Below are positions 18,457 through 27,528 of a stretch of 64,000 bases of DNA, in pieces. The DNA is from Roseiarcus sp963832305 (GTDB lineage Bacteria; Pseudomonadota; Alphaproteobacteria; Rhizobiales; Beijerinckiaceae): positions 1 through 64,000 of the forward strand of contig CAWHTU010000032.1 in NCBI GenBank assembly GCA_963832305.1. Direction: 5' to 3'. The notes below the pieces were generated by a model. The model saw only the letters and a program-made list of their open reading frames with translations. It was not told the origin of the DNA and did not search any database. Each line of letters starts with the position of its first letter. Position 1 is the stretch's first letter. Position numbers and translations under genes: made by a program.

Positions 18457-19728
18457 TTAAGGTCCGCTTCCGGAGCCAATTTCGAGCAAGCCCCTCGTCA
18501 CGCTGCCGGTCGTCGGCAAAGTTGGAATTAGGCACGCTTGCAAAGAGTGGTAAATATCCACTTTGCCAAAGAACGGTCCCGAGCTTGGCCGCATCATATC
18601 GTCGATCTGCGCTCGCCAACCCCCCTTCTCCCGGTCGATGAATCGGGTGGCGATGAAGCTCCAAATTCGACGGTACCAGTGCTCGTAAATAGGATCGCCA
18701 TCAATGGCGTTAAGAAAAGCGCTCGCCCCGATACCTTCGCAGCACGGCCACCAATATCGGTCTCGAACTAGCGGACTCCCGTTCCAATCCAGAGTATAGT
18801 AAAATCCTCCCTTGTCTTCATCCCAGCCATCCCTGACCGCTTGGCCGAACAGCGCCTTGGAACATTGCGGAAGCCAATCTAGTGTACGGCCGCCAAGCTC
18901 CCATAATTGGAGCAGCAGGCGCGACCATTCGAGCCAATGACCGGGAGTGGTTCCATAGGGACGAAACGTCGGATTGCCTGAGTAAGCCCGATTTGTTGTC
19001 CACTGATCGGTGAAATGTTCCGGAAGCCTCCAACCCTCCGCAGCAGCGTGGCGACGGACAATGAGGTCCGCAATTCGCTCCGCCATCCTAAGGTATGTGG
19101 AATCGTGGGTTGCCTCAAACGCGGCCATTAGCGACTCTGTTAAATGCATGTTCGAGTTTTGGCCCCGATAATTATCGTAGGACCTCCAATCGCGGGTGAA
19201 CTCCTCCGCAACCGCCCCGAATTGCTCCTCCCAAAATCGCTCCCTGATGACAGTCGAAACGTCATCGAGGAGCCGGTCGGCTCCTGGATGGCCCGCGACC
19301 TTGGCGCTCGATGCGGCCAAGAGCACGAACGCGTGGCCATACGCCTGTTTCGTGCTGTCTGAAGGCCCATCGTATCCGATACCCCAATAATAACCTCCGT
19401 GCTCAGGGTCGCGATGGTTGTTCCACAAGAAATTCATTCCATGGTCGATGATAACGTCTGCGCCCGGGCGACCCATGAGGTGGGCGATCGCATAGGCGTG
19501 AGTAACTCTCGACGTCGCAAAGAGATACCGGGCCGGCTTAACGGCCGCGCCGTAACCCGGTGCGGTCGGTCGCCCTTTGTCATCAAGATCGTAGAATCCC
19601 CCGAGAGGGTTGATTATGTTCCGCTCGAAAAAGGAGAATAGCGCTTCCGCCTCGCCTAAAAGCCATCTGCGATGGCTCTCGAGTGCTGTCCACTTGTGGC
19701 TCGGCGACTCAGGCACAAGATTGATCAT
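18457..19728 (-). CDS. AGE-family epimerase/isomerase
   Basis: 423 residues, starting at the ATG that gives MINLVPESPSHKW. It matches N-acylglucosamine 2-epimerase/mannose isomerase proteins with an (alpha/alpha)6 barrel: GGFYDLDDKGRP, RYLFATSRVTHAYAIAHLMG, GGYYWGIGYDGPSDSTKQAY, YDNYRGQNSNMHLTESLMA, PYGTTPGHWLEWSRLLLQL and RYWWPCCEGIGAS. The conserved His residues in NMHLTE and GHWLEW are present. It interconverts sugars at C2 (or ketose/aldose pairs); the exact sugar is not predictable. Convergent with creA, divergent from purD. Confidence 0.85.
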   Translation of the reverse strand: MINLVPESPSHKWTALESHRRWLLGEAEALFSFFERNIINPLGGFYDLDDKGRPTAPGYGAAVKPARYLFATSRVTHAYAIAHLMGRPGADVIIDHGMNFLWNNHRDPEHGGYYWGIGYDGPSDSTKQAYGHAFVLLAASSAKVAGHPGADRLLDDVSTVIRERFWEEQFGAVAEEFTRDWRSYDNYRGQNSNMHLTESLMAAFEATHDSTYLRMAERIADLIVRRHAAAEGWRLPEHFTDQWTTNRAYSGNPTFRPYGTTPGHWLEWSRLLLQLWELGGRTLDWLPQCSKALFGQAVRDGWDEDKGGFYYTLDWNGSPLVRDRYWWPCCEGIGASAFLNAIDGDPIYEHWYRRIWSFIATRFIDREKGGWRAQIDDMMRPSSGPFFGKVDIYHSLQACLIPTLPTTGSVTRGLLEIGSGSGP

Positions 19729-19939
19729 GGGCGAGCGTTGAATTTGAGTATCGTCCCGGGCGGTTCGCACCATTCGACGAAATCGATTGGCAGTCCGCGG
19801 CAAGGCGCGCTGTTGCTGCGCCATATTGGGGGCCGGGAGTCAATACCGCGGCCCCTTCCGAGCAGGCGGCGTTGCGCTGTAGCGCTGATCTAAATCGTGT
19901 ACCACCACGCTGGGCGAGACTCGACACGGGACCGAACGA

Positions 19940-21217
19940 ATGAATGTACTGATCCTGGGATCCGGCGCTCGGGAGCACGCGTTGGCCAGAGCGTGCGCCA
20001 AGTCGCCTCTGATCGATAACCTATTCGTCGCACCTGGCAATCCCGGTTGTGCGACTGTCGCGCGGACTGTGCCATTGAGCTTGCGCGACAACGCGAAGGT
20101 GGTCGCATTTTGTCGAGCGCAAGCGATTAGTATTGTGTTGGTTGGGCCCGAAGGTCCGTTGGTGTCCGGAGTGGCGGACGATCTCGAAGCGGCGGGGGTG
20201 TCGTGTTTGGGGCCTACCAAAGAGGCGGCGAGACTAGAAGGATCGAAGGGATACGCAAAGGACTTCTGCCTCGAATTTGGTATTCCAACCGCAGCTTATC
20301 GTCGTTTCCGCGATCCAGATGAGGCAAAGGCGCACGTCCGAAACCTTGGCGCGCCCATCGTGGTCAAAGCAGATGGACTTGCCGCGGGTAAAGGGGTCAT
20401 CGTGGCAAAGACGCTCGAGGAGGCCGAGCTCGCGGTTGACACGTTTCTGTCCGCGGTCCTTGTTTCTGCGGGAGCGTCGATCGTCGTCGAGGAGTTCCTC
20501 GAGGGCGAAGAAGTGTCATTTTTCGCTCTGTGCGACGGCGTTAACGCTATGCCTTTTGCTAGCGCGCAGGATCACAAGCGTGTGGGCGATGGGGACACTG
20601 GACCGAACACTGGCGGAATGGGCGCCTATTCTCCTCCGCCGATAATGACTCCGGGATTGACAGAACGCATCATGCGGGAAGTGATTGCGCCGACTTTGCG
20701 TGGGATGAACGAAAGAGGATCGCCCTTTCGGGGCGTGCTGTTTGCAGGCTTGATGATCGACGCAGATGGTCCAAAAGTCATCGAGTTCAACGTCCGGTTT
20801 GGAGATCCGGAGGCGGAGGTCATCTTACCCCGCCTCAAGGACGACTTGCTGCCGCTTCTTGTCGCTTGCGCGAATGGGACGCTGTGCAGCGCTCCCCCGA
20901 GGTTTTACGCGGATGCGGCGCTGGCTGTGGTAATGGCGGCCAGGGGCTATCCCGGCGAAGCGGTTCGCGGATCCAGAATCACCGGCATTGAAGACGCGGA
21001 AGCAGCCCCCGGAGTGGTGGTCTTTCACGGCGCCACGCGTGAGGTTGACGGCGCGATATTCGCCGACGGCGGCCGCGTACTAGTGATTACCGCGCTCGGC
21101 GGGAATATAGCTGAAGCGCAAAGACGAGCGTACGAAGCCGTCGATCGCATTGAATGGCCGGAGGGGTTCTGCCGCCGCGACATTGGTTGGCGGGGGATAG
21201 CTCACGAAAACCAATAG
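19940..21217 (+). CDS. purD: Phosphoribosylamine--glycine ligase
   Basis: 425 residues. GARS of purine biosynthesis: joins phosphoribosylamine and glycine with ATP. N-terminal LILGSGAREHALA with the P-loop-like start, VGPEGPLVSGVADDLEAAG, the ATP-grasp segment VVKADGLAAGKGVIVAKT, the catalytic stretch SAQDHKRVGDGDTGPNTGG, MGAYSPPPIMT and EFNVRFGDPEAEVILPRL. The gene is complete and shows no damage, unlike the next gene. No other pur gene is close by. Confidence 0.95.
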   Translation: MNVLILGSGAREHALARACAKSPLIDNLFVAPGNPGCATVARTVPLSLRDNAKVVAFCRAQAISIVLVGPEGPLVSGVADDLEAAGVSCLGPTKEAARLEGSKGYAKDFCLEFGIPTAAYRRFRDPDEAKAHVRNLGAPIVVKADGLAAGKGVIVAKTLEEAELAVDTFLSAVLVSAGASIVVEEFLEGEEVSFFALCDGVNAMPFASAQDHKRVGDGDTGPNTGGMGAYSPPPIMTPGLTERIMREVIAPTLRGMNERGSPFRGVLFAGLMIDADGPKVIEFNVRFGDPEAEVILPRLKDDLLPLLVACANGTLCSAPPRFYADAALAVVMAARGYPGEAVRGSRITGIEDAEAAPGVVVFHGATREVDGAIFADGGRVLVITALGGNIAEAQRRAYEAVDRIEWPEGFCRRDIGWRGIAHENQ

Positions 21218-21246
21218 CAAACCCGGTGGGCCGAAGCCGCGACCAC

Positions 21247-22094
21247 ATGCCAAATGTTCGTGGGCCCAGGGTGGCGATCGCGCTAGGGGCGGCGGCGCAC
21301 GAGGAATTGCCCACGTGTTGGCGCTAGAAGCCTTGGACGAAATGGGGATTCGCCCCGTCGCCGTCGCCGGCACATCAATGGTCGCCGTCGTTGGCGCCGC
21401 CTATGGGGCGGGAATCGAAGGGCGGTCCATTCGCACCCACATACTGCGAGTTTTGCGGAATCGCTCAGATGTCATGGGCAAGCTCCTGCGGGCGCGCGTC
21501 GGACGTTTCACTGATTTCGTGCTGCGCGGTCGTGGCAACCCCGCGTTGCTGGACCCCGAGATTTGCCTTGATCTGTTTTGGCCCTCCGGGGTACCAAGCC
21601 GTTTTGAGGATCTCGAAATTGAGACCGTCATATCGCAACAAATTATCTTAGTCGCAGCGAGGTTGCGTATCATGCGGGGCCGCTAAGGCCTGCAGTGGCG
21701 GGCTCGATGGCAATTCCGGGACTGTTTCGTCCGGTCTTGTTCGAAGACGGAGTACTGATCGACGGGGGAGCTGTGAACCCGCTGCCCTACGATCTGCTTT
21801 TCAGTCTGGCCGACATTGTCGTCGCGATCGATGTCACGTTGGGGGCAGACCGCCAAAGCGACGAACTCCGTCGCCATTTGCGTCCATGTTCGGCGCGGCG
21901 CAAATCATGCAGGAGCGAAAACAGCTCAAAAACTCAAACTTCGAGCGCCTGATGTTCTCGTGCAGCCCAAGGTGGAGCATTTCGCCGTTCTGGATTTCTT
22001 TCGGGCAAGCCAGATCTTGCGGGCTGCCGAAGGCAGCAAGGAGGAGCTCAAATTCATGCTTCGGGAACGGATGAAGCTGCGCGGGCCCGCCTGA
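21247..22094 (+). pseudogene. Patatin-like phospholipase (RssA type), multiply frameshifted
   Basis: The pieces of one patatin-like protein lie in successive frames: PRVAIALG up to about 21292, then HVLALEALDEMGIRPVAVAG to about 21634, then PLRPAVAGSMAIPGLFRPV with the catalytic DGGAVNPLPYDLL, MFGAAQIMQERKQLK from about 21870, and PKVEHFAVLDFFRASQIL to the end. Each break can be repaired by restoring one base in a homopolymer (G, G, C and G runs). The nucleophile elbow reads GTSMV instead of the usual GTSxG. purD and fmt on both sides are intact, so this is most likely a true pseudogene. Its 3' end overlaps the fmt 3' end by 41 bases on the opposite strand. Confidence 0.8.
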
Positions 22095-23016
22095 AGACTG
22101 TGCCCGGTGCGAGCTTCGCGCCCCGCATCAATTCGCAGCCGCTCATGACAATCTTTCCTGATCGTTGCCCCTGAAGAACTCGTATCGCGCCTGTCCCGCA
22201 CGCGATTCTCATGTCTTCGGAAAGGAGTGTTCCAGGCTGTCCGCTCCCTGCGATTATTTCGACACGCAAGAATTTGATGCTTTCCTCGCGAGTTCCAACG
22301 AGGAGTTTGGAATAGGCGCCTGGCGCAGGCGACAACCCGTGAATCTGATTGCGAACTTTTTCCGCGTCCTGCGTCCAATCAATCTCTGCCTCGCTTTTTT
22401 CGATCTTGCGAGCGTAGCAGACGCCCACAGCCGGTTGCTCCCGAAAATCAAGTCGACCAGCCTCCAATAATCTTAGGGCGCTCACCGATAGCTTAGCCGC
22501 GATTGTGGCAAGACGGGCAGTTAGGTCTCCCGCCGTCTCGTCGGGAAGGAGAGGGACGACTTCCCGCATCGCTATCGGTCCGGTGTCAAGTCCGGCATCC
22601 ATACGCATGACGTCCACGCCCGTTTGGGTATCCCCGGCCATGATCGCGCGCTGGATGGGTGCAGCTCCTCGCCAGCGCGGCAGCAATGAAGCGTGCACGT
22701 TGATACAGCCCAGCCTGGGCGTCTCAAGAACGGAGTTTGGGAGCAGCAAACCATAGGCGGCCACAACGGCGACTTCCGCCGCGAGACTGTTAAAGGTCTT
22801 TTGCGCCTCGAGATCGCGCAAAGTCGTCGGCGTAAAAACCGGGATACCAAAAGAATCCGCCGCAAGATGGACCGGCGTCTTCCTCATCTCGAGGCCTCTG
22901 CGGCCGCCGCGCGCAGGCGCGCGCGTGTAGACGGCGACCAGCAGGTGTCCTGCCTTCACGAGTCCCAACAAGGTCGGAACCGCGAATTCCGGTGTGCCCA
23001 TGAAGACAATTCGCAT
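22054..23016 (-). CDS. fmt: Methionyl-tRNA formyltransferase
   Basis: 320 residues. FmtA-type formyltransferase: MRIVFMGTPEFAVPTLLGL at the N-terminus, VVAAYGLLLPNSVL, HASLLPRWRGAAPIQ with the catalytic region, TQTGVDVMRMDAGLDTGPI, then LSPAPGAY in the C-terminal OB-like domain. It formylates Met-tRNA for translation initiation with 10-formyl-THF. The usual neighbour def is absent, and the sequence departs from typical alphaproteobacterial Fmt in places (YTRAPARGGRRGLEMRKTP), so a second genomic copy is possible. Intact. Confidence 0.92.
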   Translation of the reverse strand: MRIVFMGTPEFAVPTLLGLVKAGHLLVAVYTRAPARGGRRGLEMRKTPVHLAADSFGIPVFTPTTLRDLEAQKTFNSLAAEVAVVAAYGLLLPNSVLETPRLGCINVHASLLPRWRGAAPIQRAIMAGDTQTGVDVMRMDAGLDTGPIAMREVVPLLPDETAGDLTARLATIAAKLSVSALRLLEAGRLDFREQPAVGVCYARKIEKSEAEIDWTQDAEKVRNQIHGLSPAPGAYSKLLVGTREESIKFLRVEIIAGSGQPGTLLSEDMRIACGTGAIRVLQGQRSGKIVMSGCELMRGAKLAPGTVFRRARAASSVPEA

Positions 23017-23136
23017 CGGTCTGTCGACAACTCTCCAAGAGTCAGCTCATCGATATCTCATTCTGCTCCAATTTTCGCTGCTGGGGAAAATTTCGTCTCC
23101 TGCTTTTCCCGGTCGATAGGCCAAACTCAGGCGTTC

Positions 23137-23604
23137 TTATCCGGCGCAGGCGATTGTCACGGAATCCAAAAAGAGAGTCCGCGCGCGAAACCTCGTGCAG
23201 GGGCAAAGCAAGACATTTATTCGGGCTGCACCAAAGCGCTTGATCATGAAACACGAGGGTCGAAAGCTCTGTCGAAGCGATTGGCGAGGGGACTCCATAC
23301 GCTCTCCCAGTCGAAGCTCCAGATCGTGAATGTCCGCGCGAGTGGGGAGAGCGCCGATTGTTTCGCGTAGCCGGTAGTGATCGTCGTGGAGCAACGCCAA
23401 TCTTTCCGCGAGGCGCAAGAGGGCAAAGTCATTGGCAGACTGCGACACCTCGAGATCGTGTTGGTGTTGTCGGACAGCGATCTCGAGCGCGTGAAGCCGA
23501 GACATCAATCTCCAGACAAATGCGGCGGCGCTCGCCCCGATTGAAGCCAATCCTGCGACTGCCCATTGAAGAAAGCCCCAGGGCGGGCTTTCCGGTGGAT
23601 TCAT
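23137..23604 (-). CDS. Membrane-anchored coiled-coil protein (phage-associated)
   Basis: 155 residues. One N-terminal membrane segment (WGFLQWAVAGLASIGASAAAF) is followed by a heptad-rich helix (SRLHALEIAVRQHQHDLEV, LRLAERLALLHDDHYRLR) and a histidine-aspartate-rich stretch. The last ~45 residues are Arg/Cys-rich and may be out of frame. Small proteins with this shape often lie with phage amidase genes, where they act in lysis or as tail-associated spacers, but I do not recognise a family. It is at the left end of the prophage block, ~120 bases from fmt. Confidence 0.5.
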   Translation of the reverse strand: MNPPESPPWGFLQWAVAGLASIGASAAAFVWRLMSRLHALEIAVRQHQHDLEVSQSANDFALLRLAERLALLHDDHYRLRETIGALPTRADIHDLELRLGERMESPRQSLRQSFRPSCFMIKRFGAARINVLLCPCTRFRARTLFLDSVTIACAG

Positions 23605-23725
23605 ACCATCCTCCTTGAGGCCCTTGCTGCGAACTAAATGGAGACCGGAGAGGACCCGTGAAACTGCCAGGAACTGTCGCGACTGCGCTGGCGCGCCCTC
23701 TCTGAGTGCGCTTGCCGAATAGTGT

Positions 23726-24538
23726 TCAGGCTTGGACTAAGCGAAGGTCGTTGATTTCCTTGGTCAGCTGCGCTTCGGTCTGTACGCCAGCTATTCCGTC
23801 CGCTACGATTCCGGCATGCATCTGAAAGCTTGTGACGACTTGGCGCGTTTCAGGCCCGTAATCGCCGTCGACGGTGAGGTGATAGCCAAGGATTTTGAGC
23901 GCCTGCTGAAGGCCGCCGATGGTGTGAACGTCCGGCGCAACTCGCGCTGCTGAAGTGGCGCGGGCAAACTTCGAACTATCGGGCGAAAGTATGCGGGCTT
24001 TCTGCTGCTGCTTGGGCGACCACACATAAGGGAAATGATTTTTGCGAAACTGATCCCCGACCATTTGAACGAATGCCTGCATGAAAGCCGGGTTGTCCGA
24101 GGGGTCGTGATGGCCGCCTCCCATTGCGCCAAGATCGTGATGCGAGGCGACGCCCGGTCCAACTCCAGCACGCGCGTGCCGAACAGGGATCTGCAGGTGA
24201 TGGCAGAAATAGGCGCAAATGCGCGCCGCCGTCGCGAGGAAAGGTTCGTCGAAGCCGCGGTTTGCAAATCCACTCATTTCAACGCCGACGGAGCGCTGAT
24301 TGAAAGCGCAAGCGTGCCAGGCATTGTCTGCGAGGTCCACCATCTGTGTGGCTTCGTTGCCGTCCTCGCGAACGACCAAATGAGCCGAGACATTTGATCG
24401 GCTCGTCGCGAACCATTCGACGGCGCCTTCGTACCCGCCCTCGCAATCATGCAACACTATGAGATCAACGCGCGTGCCGCGACGGCTCGAGTAATTCGGT
24501 GAAGGCTTCCAGAGTAGGGTGGGAAGAGAGTCCGGCAT
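23726..24538 (-). CDS. N-acetylmuramoyl-L-alanine amidase with peptidoglycan-binding domain
   Basis: 270 residues from MPDSLPTLLWKPSPN. The N-terminal ~165 residues are an Amidase_2 (T7-lysozyme-like) domain: zinc His in IVLHDCEGGYEGAV, AWHACAFNQRSVGVEMSG, ASHHDLGAMGGGHHDPSDN. The C-terminal ~70 residues are a PG_binding_1 repeat (LQQALKILGYHLTVDGDYGP, SFQMHAGIVADGIAG). There is no signal peptide, as in phage endolysins that leave the cell through a holin. It probably is the prophage lysin. Intact. Confidence 0.85.
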   Translation of the reverse strand: MPDSLPTLLWKPSPNYSSRRGTRVDLIVLHDCEGGYEGAVEWFATSRSNVSAHLVVREDGNEATQMVDLADNAWHACAFNQRSVGVEMSGFANRGFDEPFLATAARICAYFCHHLQIPVRHARAGVGPGVASHHDLGAMGGGHHDPSDNPAFMQAFVQMVGDQFRKNHFPYVWSPKQQQKARILSPDSSKFARATSAARVAPDVHTIGGLQQALKILGYHLTVDGDYGPETRQVVTSFQMHAGIVADGIAGVQTEAQLTKEINDLRLVQA

Positions 24539-24687
24539 GATCGACCTATTTTGAAAGGTGGTGTTCCGCCCTTCGGCCGGAGAGACCCGCGCCACCTGGC
24601 ATGTGGAGCGCGTGTGCGTGCTCCAATTGATCGGGCGGTTCATTCGGGGTCTGGCCTGTTCTTAAGGAGCGATCCTTGGCGTGGCTC

Positions 24688-25636
24688 TCACGTCAGGGTA
24701 TTGACGTCTTCCTCGCGCGAACGAAGGTAGCGGTCGAAGGCGCGTTCAAGGCCGGGTTTCGTGCCCGAGAATTCGAGCACGCCGTGGGTGTTGCGCTTGA
24801 GGTCGGTAACTGGATCAAAACCGTTGTCCACGAACATCGCCCAACGCGACTGGTAGCGGCGGTCGTTCTTTCGCCCATGGAAAGGGTGCTCGATCGTGCC
24901 GTGGATAAAGCCGAGCTTGCCGTTGATCTCCGCCGCGGCGCGCTGGGACCACGATGCAACCGAATTGCGATAACCTGTCGTGACGCCGGGCGGCAGGGAC
25001 GCTTCATAGGCGCCGACCATCCCAAGCGCCATGTGGTGATCTCCCGCCCCCATGCCGCCGAGCTCGAAGAGTCCGCCGATCCGGTCCAATGTCCGGCGCT
25101 GAAAGCCCCAGGCGAAGCCTGGATGCGGATAGTGGTACGGGCCGCCGTCAGACGTCCAGAAATTCGATCCGCCCGCGACAATGCGCTGGCCTGAATGCCA
25201 GACCGACGCGAAGCTGCGATGCACTCCGATATGCTCGTCGTTTGGGCCGAGGTCATAGGCAACGGACCAGGGCTGAATTATGGGATAGAGATCAAGAGCC
25301 GCAAGCGCGGCGACGGCCCACCCGGGCCGACGGAAGATGATGTCGGCATCAAGGACGGCGATCTTTTCGGCGGCCGGGGGCAGATGTGCAATTGCAATGT
25401 TGAGCAGGTTCTCCTTCGCCCAGGCCATCGTCGCCGCCCGCAAAGGCAAGTGTGTGACCCGTGTGCCCGCAAGGTCGGCGAGATCGTATCCGCGGCTGCC
25501 GTAGGCGCATTCGGCGAGCGTTACGTGGAGACTTCGACTCCTTCAGCCATTCCCCAACCGCCGCGCGCGCCAACGCAAGTCGAGTTCTCCAGCGCAACGG
25601 ATTGGCCACACACGCGACGACGTAGAGCGTTTCCAT
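24688..25636 (-). pseudogene. Glycosyltransferase-like protein (frameshifted)
   Basis: The start METLYVVACVANPLRWRTR reads in one frame to about 25545, then TLAECAYGSRGYDLADLAGT to the end reads in another. A single extra G in aaggagtc near 25545 would repair it. The rest contains LRAATMAWAKENLLNIAIAH, VLDADIIFRRPGWA with a DxD-like metal site, GFAWGFQRRTLDRIGGLFEL and GAGDHHMALGMVG, typical of a GT-A-fold nucleotide-sugar transferase. Related proteins occur near phage tail genes and may modify surface sugars; function is inferred. 278 bases upstream of it show no gene I can defend. Confidence 0.7.
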
Positions 25637-25914
25637 GGAGCCTCCAGCCTGAAGTCAGCATCGCGATTCTGACAGTCAGCAACCGTTTTATTGCCAAGCT
25701 TCGTTTGTCCCCGAAGCGACCCCAAAAAAAGGGCAGATCGCCCGGCGTCCCAGGAAAAGCGGCCCCGCGAGACCCCGCGAAGACGGCGCAGAAATGTGAC
25801 CGATTGTGTCTCTTCGCAGGGTTCGCCCCTTCGAAGCCACGCATAATCCCGTCCTCAGGTAGAAGTCCTTTCTTAAGTCGTCGGCGCTCGATGCAGTCGT
25901 GCATCCGTCCTATG

Positions 25915-26301
25915 TCATAGTTCATCACCCTCGCCGTCCAGATCGCCGGTCTTGATACCGGCTATGAGCTTGATCAGCCGATCGTTGATCGAGATCGGGC
26001 CACAGGCGAGTGCGCCGCGCGTCCAGACGATGATGCCGTCCCTGTTGCCCTCATGGCTTACCAGGAGCGCGCCGTCGCCTGGCGGCAGGCCGTCTGGAGT
26101 GTTCGGACTACCGACATAGACGCCTTCGACGAAATGAAATTGCCCGGGGGTGAGCTGGACGACATGCGTCTTCGCATCGAACTCAGCTTCGAGTTTCGCC
26201 AAGGCCTTGCAACGGGCGTGTGCGACCTGCTCTTCCGCGGCCTGCGCGGTCCCTCCAAGGGCAAGAGTGGCGAGGAGAGCAATGGCGCGCGCGTACAGCA
26301 T
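25915..26301 (-). CDS. Small exported protein of unknown function
   Basis: 128 residues from MLYARAIALLATLALGG, a clear Sec signal peptide with cleavage expected after AQA. The mature part (AEEQVAHARCKALAKLEAEF) has no family I recognise; it has two cysteines (ARCKAL and LACGPISI), which could form a disulfide. It is the last gene of the four-gene membrane/export set that includes the ExbB-like protein, so it may work in the envelope. The longer start at 26340 would lose the signal peptide. Confidence 0.6.
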   Translation of the reverse strand: MLYARAIALLATLALGGTAQAAEEQVAHARCKALAKLEAEFDAKTHVVQLTPGQFHFVEGVYVGSPNTPDGLPPGDGALLVSHEGNRDGIIVWTRGALACGPISINDRLIKLIAGIKTGDLDGEGDEL

Positions 26302-26336
26302 GGGGGAATCCTCGAGGCTTTGGGTTAACTGGCCGC

Positions 26337-26846
26337 TCATTCGCCGCCCTTGTTAGGCAAGTCGAAGGCGTTGTCGTCGATGGTGTAGGTAGGATCGGCG
26401 GATCGTTGCTCGGTCACACCTCTATGTCTTGTTGCTATTTCAGTATGTTCGGTGCGCTTGACGAGCATCACTCGACCGCCATGCTCCTTGCGATCGCGTG
26501 CGTCCCGCAGCACTTTCTTCATCGCTTCGTCGATGGCAATCTCATAGGCGCGCGGCGGGGCATCCTTGACGCGGAGCCATAGGTCAGCGCGTTTATCCTC
26601 GTCATGGGCGACGAAGGCGATGAGTTCAGCCCGGTCAGGCAGGGCGGTGAGTGCGGCCATTCTTGGCAGACCGAGCATCGAGTTGACTTCATATGGCGTG
26701 AGACAGCCGAGAGCGACCAAAAGGGTGGGCAGGGCGAGCTTGGCCGCCAAGGGCGCCGCGGCAGTGCGGAACGTCCAGGCCGCAATGAGCGCCAGACCAG
26801 TGAGCAGGAGTCCAAAGGAAAGCGCGAAGGCGTTGAAAAAGGTCAC
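26337..26846 (-). CDS. Membrane protein of unknown function in the ExbB/ExbD-like set
   Basis: 169 residues. Two hydrophobic segments at the N-terminus (FNAFALSFGLLLTGLALIAA and PLAAKLALPTLLVALGCL) are followed by a soluble, charged half (DRAELIAFVAHDEDKRADLW, EIAIDEAMKKVLRDARDRKE). Its start overlaps the end of the ExbD-like gene by four bases (ATGA), so translation is coupled. No family was recognised. Confidence 0.6.
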   Translation of the reverse strand: MTFFNAFALSFGLLLTGLALIAAWTFRTAAAPLAAKLALPTLLVALGCLTPYEVNSMLGLPRMAALTALPDRAELIAFVAHDEDKRADLWLRVKDAPPRAYEIAIDEAMKKVLRDARDRKEHGGRVMLVKRTEHTEIATRHRGVTEQRSADPTYTIDDNAFDLPNKGGE

Positions 26847-27448
26847 CGCGTCGGCCCCCTGTAATCGCTTGTGATCGGCTCAAGCGGCGGGTCGACAAGC
26901 GTGATCTTGCCCTCGCGGTCCATGTCAAAAGAAACGACGTTGATTGTTTCTCCGACCCGATCGAGAACCACGTCCCTCGCGAACGTGATCCTAACTCCCG
27001 GGTTGAGCCCCACGATCTCGACGTGAACCTTGATGCTCTTCCTGCCTTTGGCGAGTTCGCGATCAGAATAGAGGTTCACCCCAATGTCCCAATGACCCGG
27101 CTCGAAGCAGCGAAGCGACGCCACTTCCTTGTTTGAGACCGCGCGGACAGTCGAGCCGTCAGTCAGCGTGATCAGCGAGGTCTGGAATCCGAGGCTGTCA
27201 TGATCGAGATCCGCGCAACCAATTTGCCGAGAGCCGTAGAAAATTGGCTTGCGCGACGGGTTAACAATCCAAAGATCAACGTCCGAGTCGAGCATGACAT
27301 CCCAATCGCCGCTGATCAGATATTCCGCCTTCGGCTTGACGCCTTCCGTCTTGGCGTGGATCGGCGCGACCGCAACAATGACGACCGAGACGATGCAGAG
27401 CAGGAGATCGGCGAGGCCGATCCAGATTGGGCTGCGGTCACGCGTCAT
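26843..27448 (-). CDS. Single-pass membrane protein, ExbD/TolR-like arrangement
   Basis: 201 residues from MTRDRSPIWIGLADLLLC; the ATG at 27448 is chosen over 27469 for its GGGAG site five bases upstream. One membrane segment (LADLLLCIVSVVIVAVAP) begins with an aspartate, as in ExbD/TolR/MotB. The remaining ~170 residues are predicted periplasmic and beta-rich: YLISGDWDVMLDSDVDLWIV, HWDIGVNLYSDRELAKGR, VEIVGLNPGVRITFARDVV. Its position directly after the ExbB/MotA-like gene supports a pair, but identity with ExbD rests on topology and context only. Confidence 0.55.
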   Translation of the reverse strand: MTRDRSPIWIGLADLLLCIVSVVIVAVAPIHAKTEGVKPKAEYLISGDWDVMLDSDVDLWIVNPSRKPIFYGSRQIGCADLDHDSLGFQTSLITLTDGSTVRAVSNKEVASLRCFEPGHWDIGVNLYSDRELAKGRKSIKVHVEIVGLNPGVRITFARDVVLDRVGETINVVSFDMDREGKITLVDPPLEPITSDYRGPTR

Positions 27449-27528
27449 CGCCTCTCCCATAATCTGCATTGAGACGGGGTTCTTCAGACGTCGCTTTGAG
27501 AGGGGCAGGGGTGCGCGGACCTCGTCGT

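Noticed and set aside
25521..25928. 135-residue minus-strand frame upstream of the glycosyltransferase-like gene
   Set aside because: It overlaps the start of that gene, has mixed low-complexity content and no motif; left as a gap without a supported gene.
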